64,000 bases of DNA from contig NC_134461.1 in the NCBI RefSeq assembly GCF_047948215.1, positions 92,130,245 to 92,194,244 of the forward strand, written 5' to 3'. The notes beneath the pieces were generated by a model, which was given only the letters and a program-made list of their open reading frames with translations, did no database searches and was not told the origin of the DNA. Source of the stretch: Lycorma delicatula. Its lineage: Eukaryota > Arthropoda > Insecta > Hemiptera > Fulgoridae. Both the position numbers and the translations under genes were made by a program. Below, in pieces: positions 11,422-23,672 of this stretch. Positions within the stretch are counted from its first letter, which is position 1. Each line of letters opens with the position of its first letter.

Positions 11422-12262
11422 TATATCTAATCAGTCAAACAATTTACGGTAAAAATAATTAACTTAAAACCGATATACAGAATAGAAATATATAAAGGTG
11501 AGAATTTTTTAAAACGATTGTCTCGGTTCCTATTTTTCCTCCGTCAACCGTAGAAATAAATCAATACTTCCCTAAACGTAATTTTAGTATTTTTGATTAT
11601 GTCTCTGAGTTCTGCATGTTTTTATATGTAGATTCTTATCAAAATGTTAGTAAAGATTACTAAAAAAAAGTATACTTATACAAAGTTTTAGTAAAGATTA
11701 AGGGAACAACTGATCTGTACTTCGTAATATGTTTATCTAACTGATTCCGTAATAATTTTTCATATCATAACCGTTGATACCAGTACCTAATTGTTGTCCC
11801 ATTGAAAAGTTACATTTTTTTTATATTATGTATATTGACCTTTTCAACTAATATAATTTATCAAATATTTCGGCTTTACAATCCGTATGTCCTTGATAAG
11901 ATTCATCCAAATATTTTCTTTTACTCAACTCATCTTCAAAGTTTTATTTTTATTAATTTTAATTATATGTCAAGCGGAAGTAAAAACAAAAATAAATAAA
12001 TAAATAGCTTATTCCGATACAGAATATACATATATAAAATAAAAAAAAACCTTATTGCTAAATTAGCCTATACTACTGATCTATCAATTTAAGAAAAAAT
12101 ATCTATACACCGGCACGCACGCACGCATTTACACAAACGTTACCTTGGGGCAAAATATATGATCTGAACCAAAGATTGAACATCAGTAGAATGTATTTGA
12201 TGAAACCGGTTAGCCTATTGGGAATTGTTTTTCAATTTAAATAGATGTTAATTAATGCCACG

Positions 12263-12265
<3 letters not shown>
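11422..12265. other. No gene recognised
   Basis: AT-rich with a short CACG repeat near 12110. The frame at 11802-11999 shows only hydrophobic low-complexity sequence. Confidence 0.45.

Positions 12266-12295
<30 letters not shown>
12266..12295. repeat. (TC)15 microsatellite
   Basis: Perfect alternating TC. Confidence 0.95.
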
Positions 12296-12298
<3 letters not shown>

Positions 12299-12659
12299 TG
12301 TTTTATATGTTTGGATCTTCTCGACTGGTTTTGCATGTATAGTTTAGATAATTCTTTCTTTTTTTTGTTGTTTTTTTAATAGGTATTAAAATTTTAGGAA
12401 ACTTTTTCAGTCTTTTCTTTTAAAATGTGATAATTAAATAATACTTTTTTTTATATTTTTAAAATTTTGTTTTCTTTACATTTGTTTATTTCTTCTGTTA
12501 TCTTTAATAGCTATCTTAAATATCAACATTAACACTATAGCAACTTCATAAAGTGAAAAATACAGGATGTTATATACAACATAAGAGAAAACTGCTATTT
12601 AAATTTTTAACTAAAAAATCCTACCGTAGTAAACGGCATTTGTAACTGTGTCTGTGTAT

Positions 12660-13970
12660 GCTTCCCCCTTAACTTAGCACCGGAATGTATCGATCACCAG
12701 CGGAAAATCTCGATTCAATAATACATGTCTCGTGGTGGTCTGATGTATACTTTTTATATTATTATATATCGATATATATGCGAAATATATATCGAAGTTT
12801 TGGGAAAAGTTTTAACCGGATCCGAATTTTCAGACAAAAATCGCAAATATCTCGAAAACGATCAGTCGTAGCTTTTTCGACCCTCCTCGACGATATCCCA
12901 TTCGCTCCCAGTGGTACCCGTCGGATGATAATATTTTCCAGTGACCCCACCACCGTTCGGAAATTGGGGAAGGGATGCGATGGGGTGCCTCCGTAATATC
13001 TCGGCAACCGCTCGTCTGATTTTCACGATTCAAACAGCGTACGTATCAGCAGGTCAAACGCATTCGGATACACGCTTGATCGACCGGATCTTGGCTATCC
13101 AGAAATTAAATCGTTTAGCCCTATGGTTTGACTGCACTCACCCACCGTAAAATGTCCGATCCGATCTTTCGCTAAATACGTTCAAACTTGTTCGCTAGCG
13201 CAGCTGTAAAATATAAACTTATGAAGACTAAAAAGTAGAAAATAAAAAATATATAAAAAACTTTTTAAAAACTACTCTTATATTAAATGCACTAGAAAAA
13301 AAATGCAAGCAGAAAATAAAAAATATGTTAAAAAACCACTCTTAAATTAAACGCTCTAAAATGTAAAAAAATAATTTTAGGACGATATCTCAGAATGGAT
13401 TTGACTACAAGCTTTGATGGTGATGTGTAAGATTATATGAAAGTCATAGCTTCAAATTAAAAATCGATATTTTTGCTAATATTTACTTATGCATGATAAA
13501 TGGCCTAAAGAGTGGGGTGCAAACACGCATATCAAAAAATTGGCAAAAAACATCAAATTTTTAATTTGAAGCTACGACTGTCACATAGTCTTACATATCA
13601 CCATCAAAGCTTGTTCTTAAATCCATCCCGAAATACCGTCCTAAAATTACTTTTTACCTTTTAGTGTGTTTAATTTAAGAGTGGTGTTTTAAAATATTTT
13701 TTTATTTATCTATGTGATAGTTTTTCTTCATAAAATAATGAACTATAACCAAAAAAAAGGCACCGAAATGTACCGATCACTAGCGGAATCAATTTCTAAT
13801 TTAACTTTCGTTATATCAATTTTCGTCATTCAAATAAAAAATATTTTTGCGCAAGAAGTAATCAGTTTTGGACACCCAATAATCCCACTCCGAGATGCCG
13901 CTCGCCAAGGCAGCCCGTCCGGAGGGCCTAGCTATGGAGGCGTAGGCACGCCCTGCAGCTAGTTTATTTA
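12660..13970. mobile_element. Composite repeat: flanking direct copies around a large palindrome
   Basis: The block at about 12677 (CACCGGAATGTATCGATCAC) recurs in the same orientation at about 13760 (CACCGAAATGTACCGATCAC). Between them lie a GC-richer segment with no frame I recognise (12840-13160) and the inverted repeat at 13316-13708. I read the whole as one or two copies of an unclassified DNA transposon. Confidence 0.45.
13316..13708. repeat. Inverted repeat, arms ~155 bp, loop ~77 bp
   Basis: The left arm is about 13316-13470 and the right about 13548-13708. Paired blocks include CCACTCTTAAATTAAAC, TAATTTTAGGACG, CAAGCTTTGATGGTGAT and TAGCTTCAAATTAAAAAT, each found as its complement in the other arm. 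A partial extra copy of the arm start lies at 13241-13315. Confidence 0.85.
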
Positions 13971-14324
13971 ATAAATAGTTATCATCACAATTTAAGTTTT
14001 TACAAAATAATATAAAGTAATCCGTGTACTTTTTAAAAGAAATAGAAATTAGAATGCGATAACAAAAACTGAATTAGATAAGCAAAAATATCATAAATAT
14101 AACAGGGCAAAAAGCATGGAATAAAATAATTTTTTTCAGTAAAAATATCAAATAGTTTGTTTATTATTTTAAAAAAACATGTTAACTTTGTCTAGTCCAT
14201 TACTGCTTAAATTTTTCTTTTACAAAACTAAAATGTTAAGTTTTACGTAATCGAGATAATAAGGAATATATATATATACATTCGTACGCGTGCGTGCGTG
14301 TTTGTTGTGTGGGTGATAAATATT

Positions 14325-14329
14325 ATATG

Positions 14330-14368
<39 letters not shown>

Positions 14369-14378
14369 TGAGAGAGAG
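14325..14378. repeat. Compound (TA)n-(GA)n microsatellite
   Basis: (TA)n to about 14350 is followed by (GA)n to about 14378. Confidence 0.9.
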
Positions 14379-15238
14379 AAGAGAAACAGATACACAGATA
14401 ACACTGCTACTATTAGAAAAAATTAACTCTAGCTGGTGCCACCTTATATCTAAGGTATAGAACATATATTATAGTCATATGAAATACTGAAAAAAAAAAA
14501 AATGTAAAGCAAGAAATGAATGTGTATGTAGGCCTATTATACAGACGTAAAGTTGCAATTCAGTGACTAAAGTAACCCTTTTATAAATCAGGTTACTTTA
14601 GAATTAATAAATAAAATAAAAAATGCATATTTCTGCTTACTACATTAAATAATAAATACATTTAAGGTAAAGGGAAACAGTATATGTAAGCTTCGTTATT
14701 TATAATTCACAAAACATATTCTACCATAAAAGGTAATTTACAGAAAGAACAATATTTATTATTCTTTATTGGGGGTATCCTATACAAGGTATTAGACAAT
14801 GGAAAAAACCCGTACCCAATTCATCTGAAAGTATTATTATTCCGTGTTTCCTTTACTTACAGTATCTGCAATTTATTATTTTTTTATGCTGATAATACTT
14901 TTTTTTTCATTAATATAATAATAAAAACTATTATTATACACTTATACCGCAATTCATGAAACGAATGTCCTATTTAGCTTAATTTATCTGAAATTTAAAC
15001 TTATTGTTTCCTTTACATTGTTATAAATTAATGTCAAATCAATTTATTTGTATTACTGTCGTTTAAAGTTTGGTATTATTTGTATTTTTTTTTTTTCAAT
15101 TTAATTATAAACTGCAAAATTTAATTGTACATTCATCCATTTTATTTTAAAAGTAAATAATTACTTTCGAAATGGTTATGTCGACGTACAGTTAAATTCC
15201 ACTTTAATTTACTGTTGTATGTACATTAATGTTCTCTT
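14379..15238. other. No gene recognised
   Basis: AT-rich, with homopolymers only. Confidence 0.45.

Positions 15239-15240
<2 letters not shown>

Positions 15241-15284
<44 letters not shown>
15241..15284. repeat. (TA)n microsatellite
   Basis: About 22 uninterrupted TA units. Confidence 0.95.
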
Positions 15285-15285
<1 letters not shown>

Positions 15286-16652
15286 TTTTCAACCATTAAA
15301 CATAGAAAAATTAAATTTATCAAATGCTCCAACCCAAAAAGATTTATTTTTCAGGAAGAGATCACCACCACATTTCAAGTCCTCAGAGAGCACCTTGGGG
15401 TAACAACTCAACAATTTTAAATGGAATGAGTAGAGTCATAACACATTACGTTTAAAGGGTATTAAACAACAAAAGAAAAATTACTAAAAAACCTCGGACT
15501 ACAACTCTAGCAAAAAAATGCCGAACACTCGGGGTTTTTTACAGTAATTTCTAAAATTGCCCTAACGATCACCTCAAGTAGTATAGTCTTATACAAAAAA
15601 GATAACTTTTGAGGTGGGAGCATTTACTAAATTTCATATTTTTTTAGTGTTTTTTCAATGTTGAACTGATATTTAAAAAGTACATACGTAAATGCTTACA
15701 GTCATGTCTGATTTTCCAATTATCTGAATATCTGTAGTTGAAATTTGGTACCAGCATGTTTGAAACCTTAATAGGAAAACTCGACATAAAATATCCTTAT
15801 TATTGAATTTTAAAGGCTAGTAAAAGGGTGAAATATTTAATAGTAGTATTTTCTATTTTGTTATTACTTTGAATAATTGATAAATGAAATTTTCATAATA
15901 ATTCTAATTATTAAATTATATTGATTAATGAACTTCAAGGGGATAACTTTTTTCTTGGGGTGAACTTTATTGAATTTGTGAATTAATAAAAGAATACATT
16001 AATAACAAAAATTAGCCATTAATAATATGAGCATTAATATATAAACACATAGATTTTTTTTTTAAATTCTATATGGTTGCATATATATATTCTATGATCT
16101 AGTAAATTAAACAAAGTTAAGATTCTTAAAGTTAAAATGATTTGAAATTTAAATTTTTTTTCTTTATATAAAAATATTATTTATTTTCGTTTTATAAATT
16201 CTGAATAATTTTCTTCAACCAAAGTAAATTATTTTATTTAAATAACTATAATATTTTTGTTCAAAAAAAATAAATAAAAAAATCTATTTTCATTTTTTGA
16301 GATGCACAATACAAAAAAGCTAGCAAAAGTTCATAACTTTCCCGGCTTAAAAACTAAAGTAGTATAATTATCTCGCCTTCGTTATGAAAGTTATACAACT
16401 TTAGTTACTGAGGGCTTCGCCCTTAACTGACAGAAATTTAGGAGGAAAATTAAGCGGAATATTAAAACATGTATGAATGCAAGTAAATAATTAAGTAAAA
16501 AACCAAAAATATTCTACTCATTAAGTAAAATTTTGAGGTAAGGGATCCATGATGTCCGTATTCCAACCCTTCTACATGACCTTGACCGATTATAATGAAA
16601 ATTAAATGACCATGAATGACCTACAATAAGAAGTCATAAAAAAAACTTATAT
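15285..16652. other. No gene recognised
   Basis: AT-rich. A short segment near 16330-16430 (TTCATAACTTTCCCGGC, GAGGGCTTCGCCCTTAAC) looks like repeat debris with a small hairpin. No coding support. Confidence 0.4.
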
Positions 16653-17009
16653 AGTGTCCCATGAAGTAATGGAGAAATTTACAGGAAACGTTCTACTGGT
16701 GAAAATAATGAAAAAGGTTCATACGAACATAAGTTTGGAAACGATTTGTTTTCGAGTTACGGCTAGCGAAAGATTTCGCCCGGAATTTTTTTTTAGCTCT
16801 TCTAATAAAAATAAGTCCTACTGTAATTTTTTTGAAGCAAAGTTAGAGTAAGTTTGGTGATTTCTTATGTAATTTGATTTGGGAAATAGGATAAAATAGA
16901 TCCCAGAACTGTATCTCCAGTAGTTTTTATGATATCTGATGTAAAACACAAAATTCTACGAATTTTAATAGCAAAACGAGTAGAAAATTTAATTCTGAGA
17001 AAATTAATG
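16653..17009 (+). repeat. Left inverted end of the decayed transposon
   Basis: It shares the blocks listed for the right end and for the copy at 728-1200, including CGAGTTACGGCTAGCGAAAG. Confidence 0.55.
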
Positions 17010-17020
17010 TAAATATAGAT

Positions 17021-18132
17021 TTTTTTTTTTTTTTTTGTCTTCAGTCATTTGACTGGTTTGATGCGGCTCTCCAAGATTCCCTATCTAGTGCTAGTCGTTT
17101 CATTTCAGTATACCCTCTACATCCTACATCCCCAACAATTTGTTTTACATACTCCAAACGTGGCCTGCCTACACAATTTTTCCCTTCTACCTGTCCTTCC
17201 AATATTAAAGCGACTATTCCAGGATGCCTTAGTATGTGGCCTATAAGTCTGTCTCTTCTTTTAACTATATTTTTCCAAATGTTTCTTTCTTCATCTATTT
17301 GCCGCAATACCTCTTCATTTGTCACTTTATCCACCCATCTGATTTTTAACATTCTCCTATAGCACCACATTTCAAAAGCTTCTAATCTTTTCTTCTCAGA
17401 TACTCCGATTGTCCAAGTTTCACTTCCATATAAAGCGACACTCCAAACATACACTTTCAAAAATCTTTTCCTGACATTTAAATTAATTTTTGATGTAAAC
17501 AAATTATATTTCTTACTGAAGGCTCGTTTAGCTTGTGCTATTCGGCATTTTATATCGCTCCTGCTTCGTCCATCTTTAGTAATTTTACTTCCCAAATAAC
17601 AAAATTCTTCTACCTCCAAAATCTTTTCTCCTCCTATTTTCACATTCAGCGGTCCATCTTTGTTATTTCTACTACATTTCATTACTTTTGTTTTGTTCTT
17701 GTTTATTTTCATGCGATAGTTCTTGCGTAGGACTTCATCTATGCCGTTCATTGTTTCTTCTAAATCCTTTTTACTCTCGGCTAGAATTACTATATCATCA
17801 GCAAATCGTAGCATCTTTATCTTTTCACCTTGTACTGTTACTCCGAATCTAAATTGTTCTTTAACATCATTAACTGCTAGTTCCATGTAAAGATTAAAAA
17901 GTAACGGAGATAGGGAACATCCTTGTCAGACTCCCTTTCTTATTAGGGCTTCTTTCTTATGTTCTTCAATTGTTATTGTTACTGTTTGGTTCCTGTACAT
18001 GTTAGCAATTGTTCTTCTATCTCTGTATTTGAACCCTAATTTGTTTAAAATGCTGAACATTTTATTCCAGTCTACGTTATCAAAAGCCTTTTCTAGGTCT
18101 ATAAACGCCAAGTATGTTGGTTTGTTTTTCTT
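17021..18132 (-). mobile_element. 5'-truncated non-LTR retrotransposon with poly(A) and 11-bp target duplication
   Basis: It lies on the minus strand, its 3' A-tract at 17021-17036. The sequence TAAATATAGAT occurs immediately on each side (17010-17020 and 18133-18143), a clear target-site duplication. The 5' end is cut inside the reverse transcriptase domain, as is usual for LINE insertions. Confidence 0.92.
17041..18111 (-). pseudogene. LINE reverse transcriptase, C-terminal part, one in-frame stop
   Basis: One continuous frame runs from YLAFIDLEKAFDNVDWNKMF to the terminal SNQSND, broken only by a TGA at 17926-17928, in the family motif RQGCSLSPLLFNLY where Arg is expected (a CGA-to-TGA change). 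Visible are the RT motif FADDIVILAES, YLGSKITKDG, ALYGSETWTIG, WCYRRMLKIRWVDKVTNEEV and GRPRLEYVKQI. This is an endonuclease/RT-type LINE; I do not assign the clade. With a single stop, it is much younger than the element it sits in. Confidence 0.9.
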
Positions 18133-18299
18133 TAAATATAGATAATAAAAAGTAAATAAACAGTTTTAAAAGTCAGTTTTTTATTGAAGCAAAACAGACG
18201 AAAAGTATACAGAAAACTATTCTATACCTAACAAACATTATTCTTAATATAACAAAAAATAAATAAATAAATGAAATGATAATTGGTAAATAATAACAA

Positions 18300-18590
18300 A
18301 CCTCAATAACTAATTGTTCGAAATTCTTTCCTTCACAATGTACACAGCACTGTGCCTGACGTAATATATTTCCGGTGGCATTCCGTATCATCTTAGGATC
18401 GTTTCGTATAAAATCAATACTATTTCGTATTTTAATGAGTTAACTCTTCTTTAGAATTAACCTTTTTGTTGGTATACTATCGTTTTCATACGGCTCCAAA
18501 TGAAGTAATGTAATGGCGTTATGTCAGGTGATCGTGGTGGCCAATCGATCGGTCCACCACGTCCATTGTTGTCTAGAAGCCAATGTCAAA
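18300..18590 (-). pseudogene. IS630/Tc1-like transposase remnant
   Basis: The minus-strand frame LDNNGRGGPIDWPPRSPDIT then PLHYFIWSRMKTIVYQQKG carries the WPPRSPDxTPxDFxLW signature of insect transposases in this group, including the last catalytic Asp. After a frameshift, MIRNATGNILRQAQCCVHCE and GKNFEQLV (about 18300-18391) give the usual C-terminus. Weaker homology may extend to about 18700. Confidence 0.8.
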
Positions 18591-19479
18591 AGTTGGGAGT
18601 AATCCGTTTGCCGCAAATTTGGAACCTTCTGCAAGCGGAAAGGATAAAGGCTTTCTTTCCGTGGGAAAGAGTTTCTTTGCGTCACACTTTTTTTTTTTTT
18701 TTGAAAAAACCAGTGCGAAATGAAATTTGCTTTGTACTAGTGACTGGGTTACGCTGAATATATTGAATCGCACGAGAAATTTCTTTTGATATTCACATCG
18801 AACACCTTAAGAATTTCCGTTACAAAATCTATAAACAAAAATTATATCGGCATATTCCTCGATGGAAAATTGAAACGGCATTTTTACACTACAATATGAA
18901 GACTGTAATACTACCCTTCCCCTTTATTAGTTTTATAATTTATGACAACATATTCAAACGAAGTACATAATTTTCATTGTTGATCAGTAGTTAGTATTGC
19001 TATATACAATTAAAAAAGTTTTTAAACATTTCAGTTTACGTAATAATTTCGTTTTACTGTGTAAATTATTGAATACACACAGCTAAAATACTGTTTAAAC
19101 AATTTTTATTTCTTTTAAAATTATTTTCAGTAATTATCGTTTTTCTTTTTAAAAAGAATGTTTATTACAAAAATAATAATACGATGTTCTATTTTTCGTC
19201 TGTTTTGCTTTAATAAAAAACCGGTTTTTAAAAGTTTTTATTCACTTTTTATTTGCCTATTCACATTCATTTTCTCAGAATTAAATTTTCTAGAAGTTTT
19301 TTCTAAATCTTCAGCATTTATTATTCATTTAACAAAGCTATTGTACTACAAACCTAAAAACTTGTACTACAAAAACTACTGAGTTACAGTGCTGAGACCT
19401 GTCTTATCGTATTTTCCAACTCAAATTACATAAGAAACGATCAAATTTACTTACTCCTAAATTTGGGTCCCAAAAATTA

Positions 19480-19667
19480 CAGTAGGGTTAGCTTCTTTTT
19501 AATAGCTGAGCTGAAATCCAAGTGAAACTTGGTTATGGTTTCGAGTTATGATTTCGCATATCATAACTCGAAAGTGTTTCCAGACCTATACTTATATGAA
19601 CCTTTTTCATTATTGTCACCAATAGAACTTGTCCTCAATCTTTCTCCGTTTCCTCGTAGGGAACCTT
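19480..19667 (-). repeat. Right inverted end of the decayed transposon, with hairpin
   Basis: Complementary to the left end at 16653. It contains a perfect 14-bp stem, TTTCGAGTTATGAT at 19539-19552 pairing with 19560-19573 across a 7-nt loop. Confidence 0.6.
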
Positions 19668-21206
19668 CTAGAAATCGTTTTATTTAGAATAAAGATATCA
19701 AACAAATGAAAATAAAATTTAAAAAATTGACGCTTATTTCTACTATTTCTAAATAAAATTGCCAAGATACATAGCCAAAGTAATAGACTTATCTAATTAG
19801 TTCTCGAATGTGACTGATCTGAAACATTTTTTTTTAAATAAGTTTTTTCTTTCTCTCCTTTATGGAGGATTGAATTTGACCAAACATTATCAGAAAGTAT
19901 TTGACTAAACATTATCAAAACGACATTAAACAATGTAAAAAATTTACATATCCTTTTCAACTCAAATTTAAAGATACGAAACTAGTAAAATCCGTTTCTG
20001 AGAATCTTCTCTGACAGGGAGTTTTTCAATTGCGATTAAACTTCAGAAACCGTTGAATCAAATTTCATCCAAACAGGTGGTCTAAAAAGATAACAAGGAC
20101 AACTGTATAGGTAACTTCCGTACATAAGTAATTGACGTACATACATCGTTTCCAAATATTTCAATGCAAAAATTGTGTTTTGGTTAAGAGAAGAAACATA
20201 AAGATACTGTAAAAACTGTAATATCAAAAATTGATCCATTGGAATATTTTTCCTTAAATATTATACTGTATTACAATATACCCGGAAAAGTAATAAAAAT
20301 CATATATTTATGATTTTTTCCGTTAAACTATTTTCTCAATGGTACTGTAAGATTCATAAACTGTGTTGAGTTATGTTATATACAGTATTACATTATATTA
20401 GTAATTTCTTCTGATTACATAGTAATAAAATTTACCGTTATATAATGAGATGTAATTTAAAGTAGAAGTAATATATTTAATATAATAAATGTTGACTGTT
20501 CAGCGACTGAACAGACGTAAAATAACGGAAAGATTTTCAATTACCGAGATATATTATACTTAGTTAAATAGGTATAAATCAGAATAGTCAGTACTTTATA
20601 CGTGTATATTATTATTATACGTTAGTATTCTCATTCATACAAATTCTATTTTCTAATAAATAACAAAATGTATTGATCAATTGGTTTAATTAAATCAATA
20701 TATATATAAATACAATAAATAAAAAAAATAAACAAATTTCAATTGTTGAAAGATTAATATTGTCAATTTATAAAATAAAAAATGTTCAATATATTTTTTC
20801 AAATAAATACAGATCTTGCGTCCGCTTTTAAAAAAGATAAAAACCCCCCTCATTCAGAGATCGATAAAAAGTCTATCGCCTGAATCAGAACGTAAGCAAT
20901 CAAAACACAAGAAATGACTCACTAATTTTTGTATTTCTTGACACAACAAATCATTGTTTATTTGGTAGACTAAATAACACCACCTTTTTACTTAATGGTC
21001 CATTTTACTTACGGTCACAATCCTTTTGGCAACGTAGTAATAAATTTTTCAAAAAAATAATTTTTTTTTCAAAGGTATTTCTAATAATGAAATTTATTTT
21101 TTTTCCAATAACACAATGAAATTTAAAAAATGCATATTTTTAATAATCGATTATATTTTTAAATATTTAAAATGATAATTACATATCGAAATGATTTTTT
21201 TTTTTT
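19668..21206. other. No gene recognised
   Basis: AT-rich single-copy-looking sequence with no supported frame. Confidence 0.4.
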
Positions 21207-21881
21207 TACTTCCTTGTACGATGTAAAGGAAGTATTGTGATGACGAAAAATTGCGGTTTTCAGATTTTAACGGAAAAATCCATTTTGATAGTTTCGGCGT
21301 GACGTCTGTACATACGTATCTCGCATAACTCAAAAACGATTAGCCGTAAGATTCTGGAATTTTGGATTTAGAACTATTATAACATCTGGTTGTGCACCTC
21401 CCCTTTTGATTGCAATCGACTGGACCAAAAGTGTACAAAAAAAGCCCAAAATCCAAAAAATTTAGATTTTCGACTTTTTTCTTAACTGCAGTAATAGTAA
21501 TAAGTCCTCATTGATATCTTTTTAATGATATATCATAAGTATACTTATTTTCATTGGTTCCAGAGTTATAGCCAAATAAAATTTTAATTAAAGAAATATT
21601 TGGATCTTACAAGGGGAAGGTACATCAGTTCGAATCCGACTTCATTTCCTATTTTTAACTTTTTTTTTTTAATTTAAATATATTGATGTATTAATTATTT
21701 ATGTTTATTATTTATTAACCTCTGAACGTAAAAAAAGTTTTACAATAAATAATAATTCAATAATAACACTTACAAAAAAAATCAGAAGTTATTAAAGACA
21801 AAAATGTATGTACTTTTAAAAATGTGTATATGTAATTTAATAGGCGTACAAGGAAGTTATGTGGTGTCTGCATCAGATTTT
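21207..21881 (+). mobile_element. MITE-like element, copy 1
   Basis: It starts TTACTTCCTTGTACG and ends with GTACAAGGAAGTTATGTGGT..CATCAGATTTT, so the two ends form short inverted repeats (ACTTCCTTGTACG). Conserved inner blocks are AACGATTAGCCGTAAGAT, CACCTCCCCTTTTGATTGCA, ATTTTCATTGGTTCCAGAGT and a B-box-like CAGTTCGAATCCGAC. The same structure recurs inverted at 23673-24355 and direct at 34298-34950. Confidence 0.8.
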
Positions 21882-22450
21882 TACAATAACACAATGAAAT
21901 GTTAAAAATTTTTAATAATCGATTATATTTTTAGATATTTTAAATGATTAATATTTGAATAATTTTAAATGATAATTAGGTATCGAAATTATCTTTTTTT
22001 TTTGTAATACAGTATTTTTGTGCTAATATTCGATTTGTTTTTAATGAAAACCAAAAATTCTTCTTCATGTTAACATGGATGTTATATACGTATATTTTCT
22101 CAGAATAACTTCACTCAGAATTTTTACTTCCTTCCATTTAACATAGTAAACATAGAAAAATCAAAAAATATTGTTTGAAGATGATTTTAGAGATAAGGAG
22201 CACAATAAAAAGTTAAATACTGATTTCTTTTAATTTTTTTAAACTTTTTTCGTTTATTTGAACATATAACGATAACTTTACAGTAAAATTTCATCATAAA
22301 TTACCCCCACCCCAAAAGAAAAATCTTAGGTAATATTTTCACGTATAATTATTTCTCCACTATATAAGAATAAATAACTAATGCCAAAAAAGTATTACAA
22401 CTTTGTTGTCAGATCTTTTCTACATATTCTCATCCCAAACATAAAATACT

Positions 22451-22612
22451 GCCAGCCTCCGTGGCGCGAGTGGGAGCGTCTCGGCCTTTCATCCGGAGGT
22501 CCCGGGTTCGAACCCCGGGCGGGCATGGCATTTTCACACACTCTACAAATCGTTCATTCCATCCTCTGAATCAATGCCTAACAGTGGTCCCGGAGTTAAA
22601 AAAAAAGAAAAT
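22451..22612 (+). mobile_element. tRNA-derived SINE, family A, copy 2
   Basis: The GC-rich head has the A-box region GTGGCGCGAGTGGGAGCG and a perfect B box in GGGTTCGAACCCC, followed by GGCATGGCATTTTCACAC. It ends in an A-rich tail near 22610. It is the best-preserved head in the window, but the body differs from copy 1. Confidence 0.75.
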
Positions 22613-23076
22613 TATACTCTGCATAACATAAAGAATATTTATTCAATTTAACTGGCATTTTTAGGCACCAACTTTCAGCTTCTGAAGAAATCTATTTCCA
22701 CATATTATTATATCTTGTAATATATTTTATGATTGCAGATTACCAAAATAAGATAAAAATTGTATAAAATATATTTATATAAAAAGAAGGATTTACAGAG
22801 CCGTAACTCTCAAACGGATTTCTGCTAGATGTAAAACACACATAAAGAAAGGATAGACAATATATAAAAATTATTCAAGTGTAGTAAACTTTAAAATTTA
22901 AATAACATTATTCTTAGAACTGTTAAAAACCTTTTTGTTTATTTAGGTAAAAAACCAGGTAGATTGTCCCCCGCATACAAAAAAACACAACGGAAAAGGT
23001 GTGTACTCAAAGAGTTTAAATAAAGCAACGTATTTAAAGTTAAAAAAAATAACAAAAATATTAAAGGAATAATATC

Positions 23077-23215
23077 TTCAAGCGTTTCAGGCTTTCGCCC
23101 GGAGGTTCCGGGTATGAATTCCGGTCAGGGATGGCATTTTCATACGCTCTAAATTTCCATTTTCACATTACTATGTAAAAGCTTCTCTGTAAGCTTCAGC
23201 GGTGAATGAATTTAT
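23077..23215 (+). mobile_element. tRNA-derived SINE, family A, partial copy 3
   Basis: It keeps the B-box half (GAGGTTCCGGGTATGAATTC, then CCGGTCAGGGATGGCATTTT) and lacks a recognisable A box. Confidence 0.6.
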
Positions 23216-23345
23216 CAGTCAATACAAACATATAACAAACAATAACGCTATATAAAATAGTTTTTAAACTGATTACAACGTAATTTAAAATTATTTTTAA
23301 AAGGTAAGTTTAAAAATGATTTTATAATATGGATAAAAAGAATAG

Positions 23346-23600
23346 ACCAATTGATCTGCTGGTAAATTCGTTTTTTAGTGGTAAACTCGTCATCGCAAAT
23401 CAGCTGATTTCAAAGTCGAGAGTTATAAAGTTCAAATTCTAATTAAAGCAGTTGCTTTTATACTGATTTATATACTAGAATGTGGATACTGGAGTTCTTT
23501 GGTGATTGATGTTCAATTAACCACATGTCTCAGGAATGGTCGGTCTGAATCTGTTCAAGTTTACATATCTACCGGTACATTCACACAGATATTAACGAAT
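23346..23600 (+). mobile_element. tRNA-derived SINE, family B, copy 2
   Basis: Shares ATCGCAAATCAGCTGATTTC, GTCGAGAGTT, CTTTTATACTGATTTATA and GTTCAATTAACCACA with copy 1 at 9248. Confidence 0.7.
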
Positions 23601-23672
23601 CGTTAAATTGCTTTAATTTTTGATGCGACTATAAAAAAAAAATATTTAAAGAAAGGATTAAGAGTTAAAATA

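Larger units (their letters stand above)
16653..19667. mobile_element. Decayed DNA transposon with long inverted ends, carrying a nested LINE
   Basis: The left end (GTGTCCCATGAAG..., about 16653) and the complement of the right end (GGTTCCCTACGAGG..., about 19667) align over about 100-200 bp, sharing GTTCTAYTGGTGA, AATAATGAAAAAGGTTCATA, GT-TGGAAAC and TTTCGAGTTA. A transposase remnant lies inside on the minus strand (18300-18590), and a 1.1-kb LINE was inserted later (17021-18132). Without the LINE the element would be about 1.9 kb. The boundaries are my estimate. Confidence 0.55.

Noticed and set aside
12685..13150. Overlapping frames of 67-103 residues
   Set aside because: No recognisable domain, and the sequence is part of a repeat with related copies. 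I could not identify a protein.
22451..22530. Possible tRNA gene with a perfect B box
   Set aside because: Same SINE family. The A-box side does not give a proper D arm or acceptor stem.
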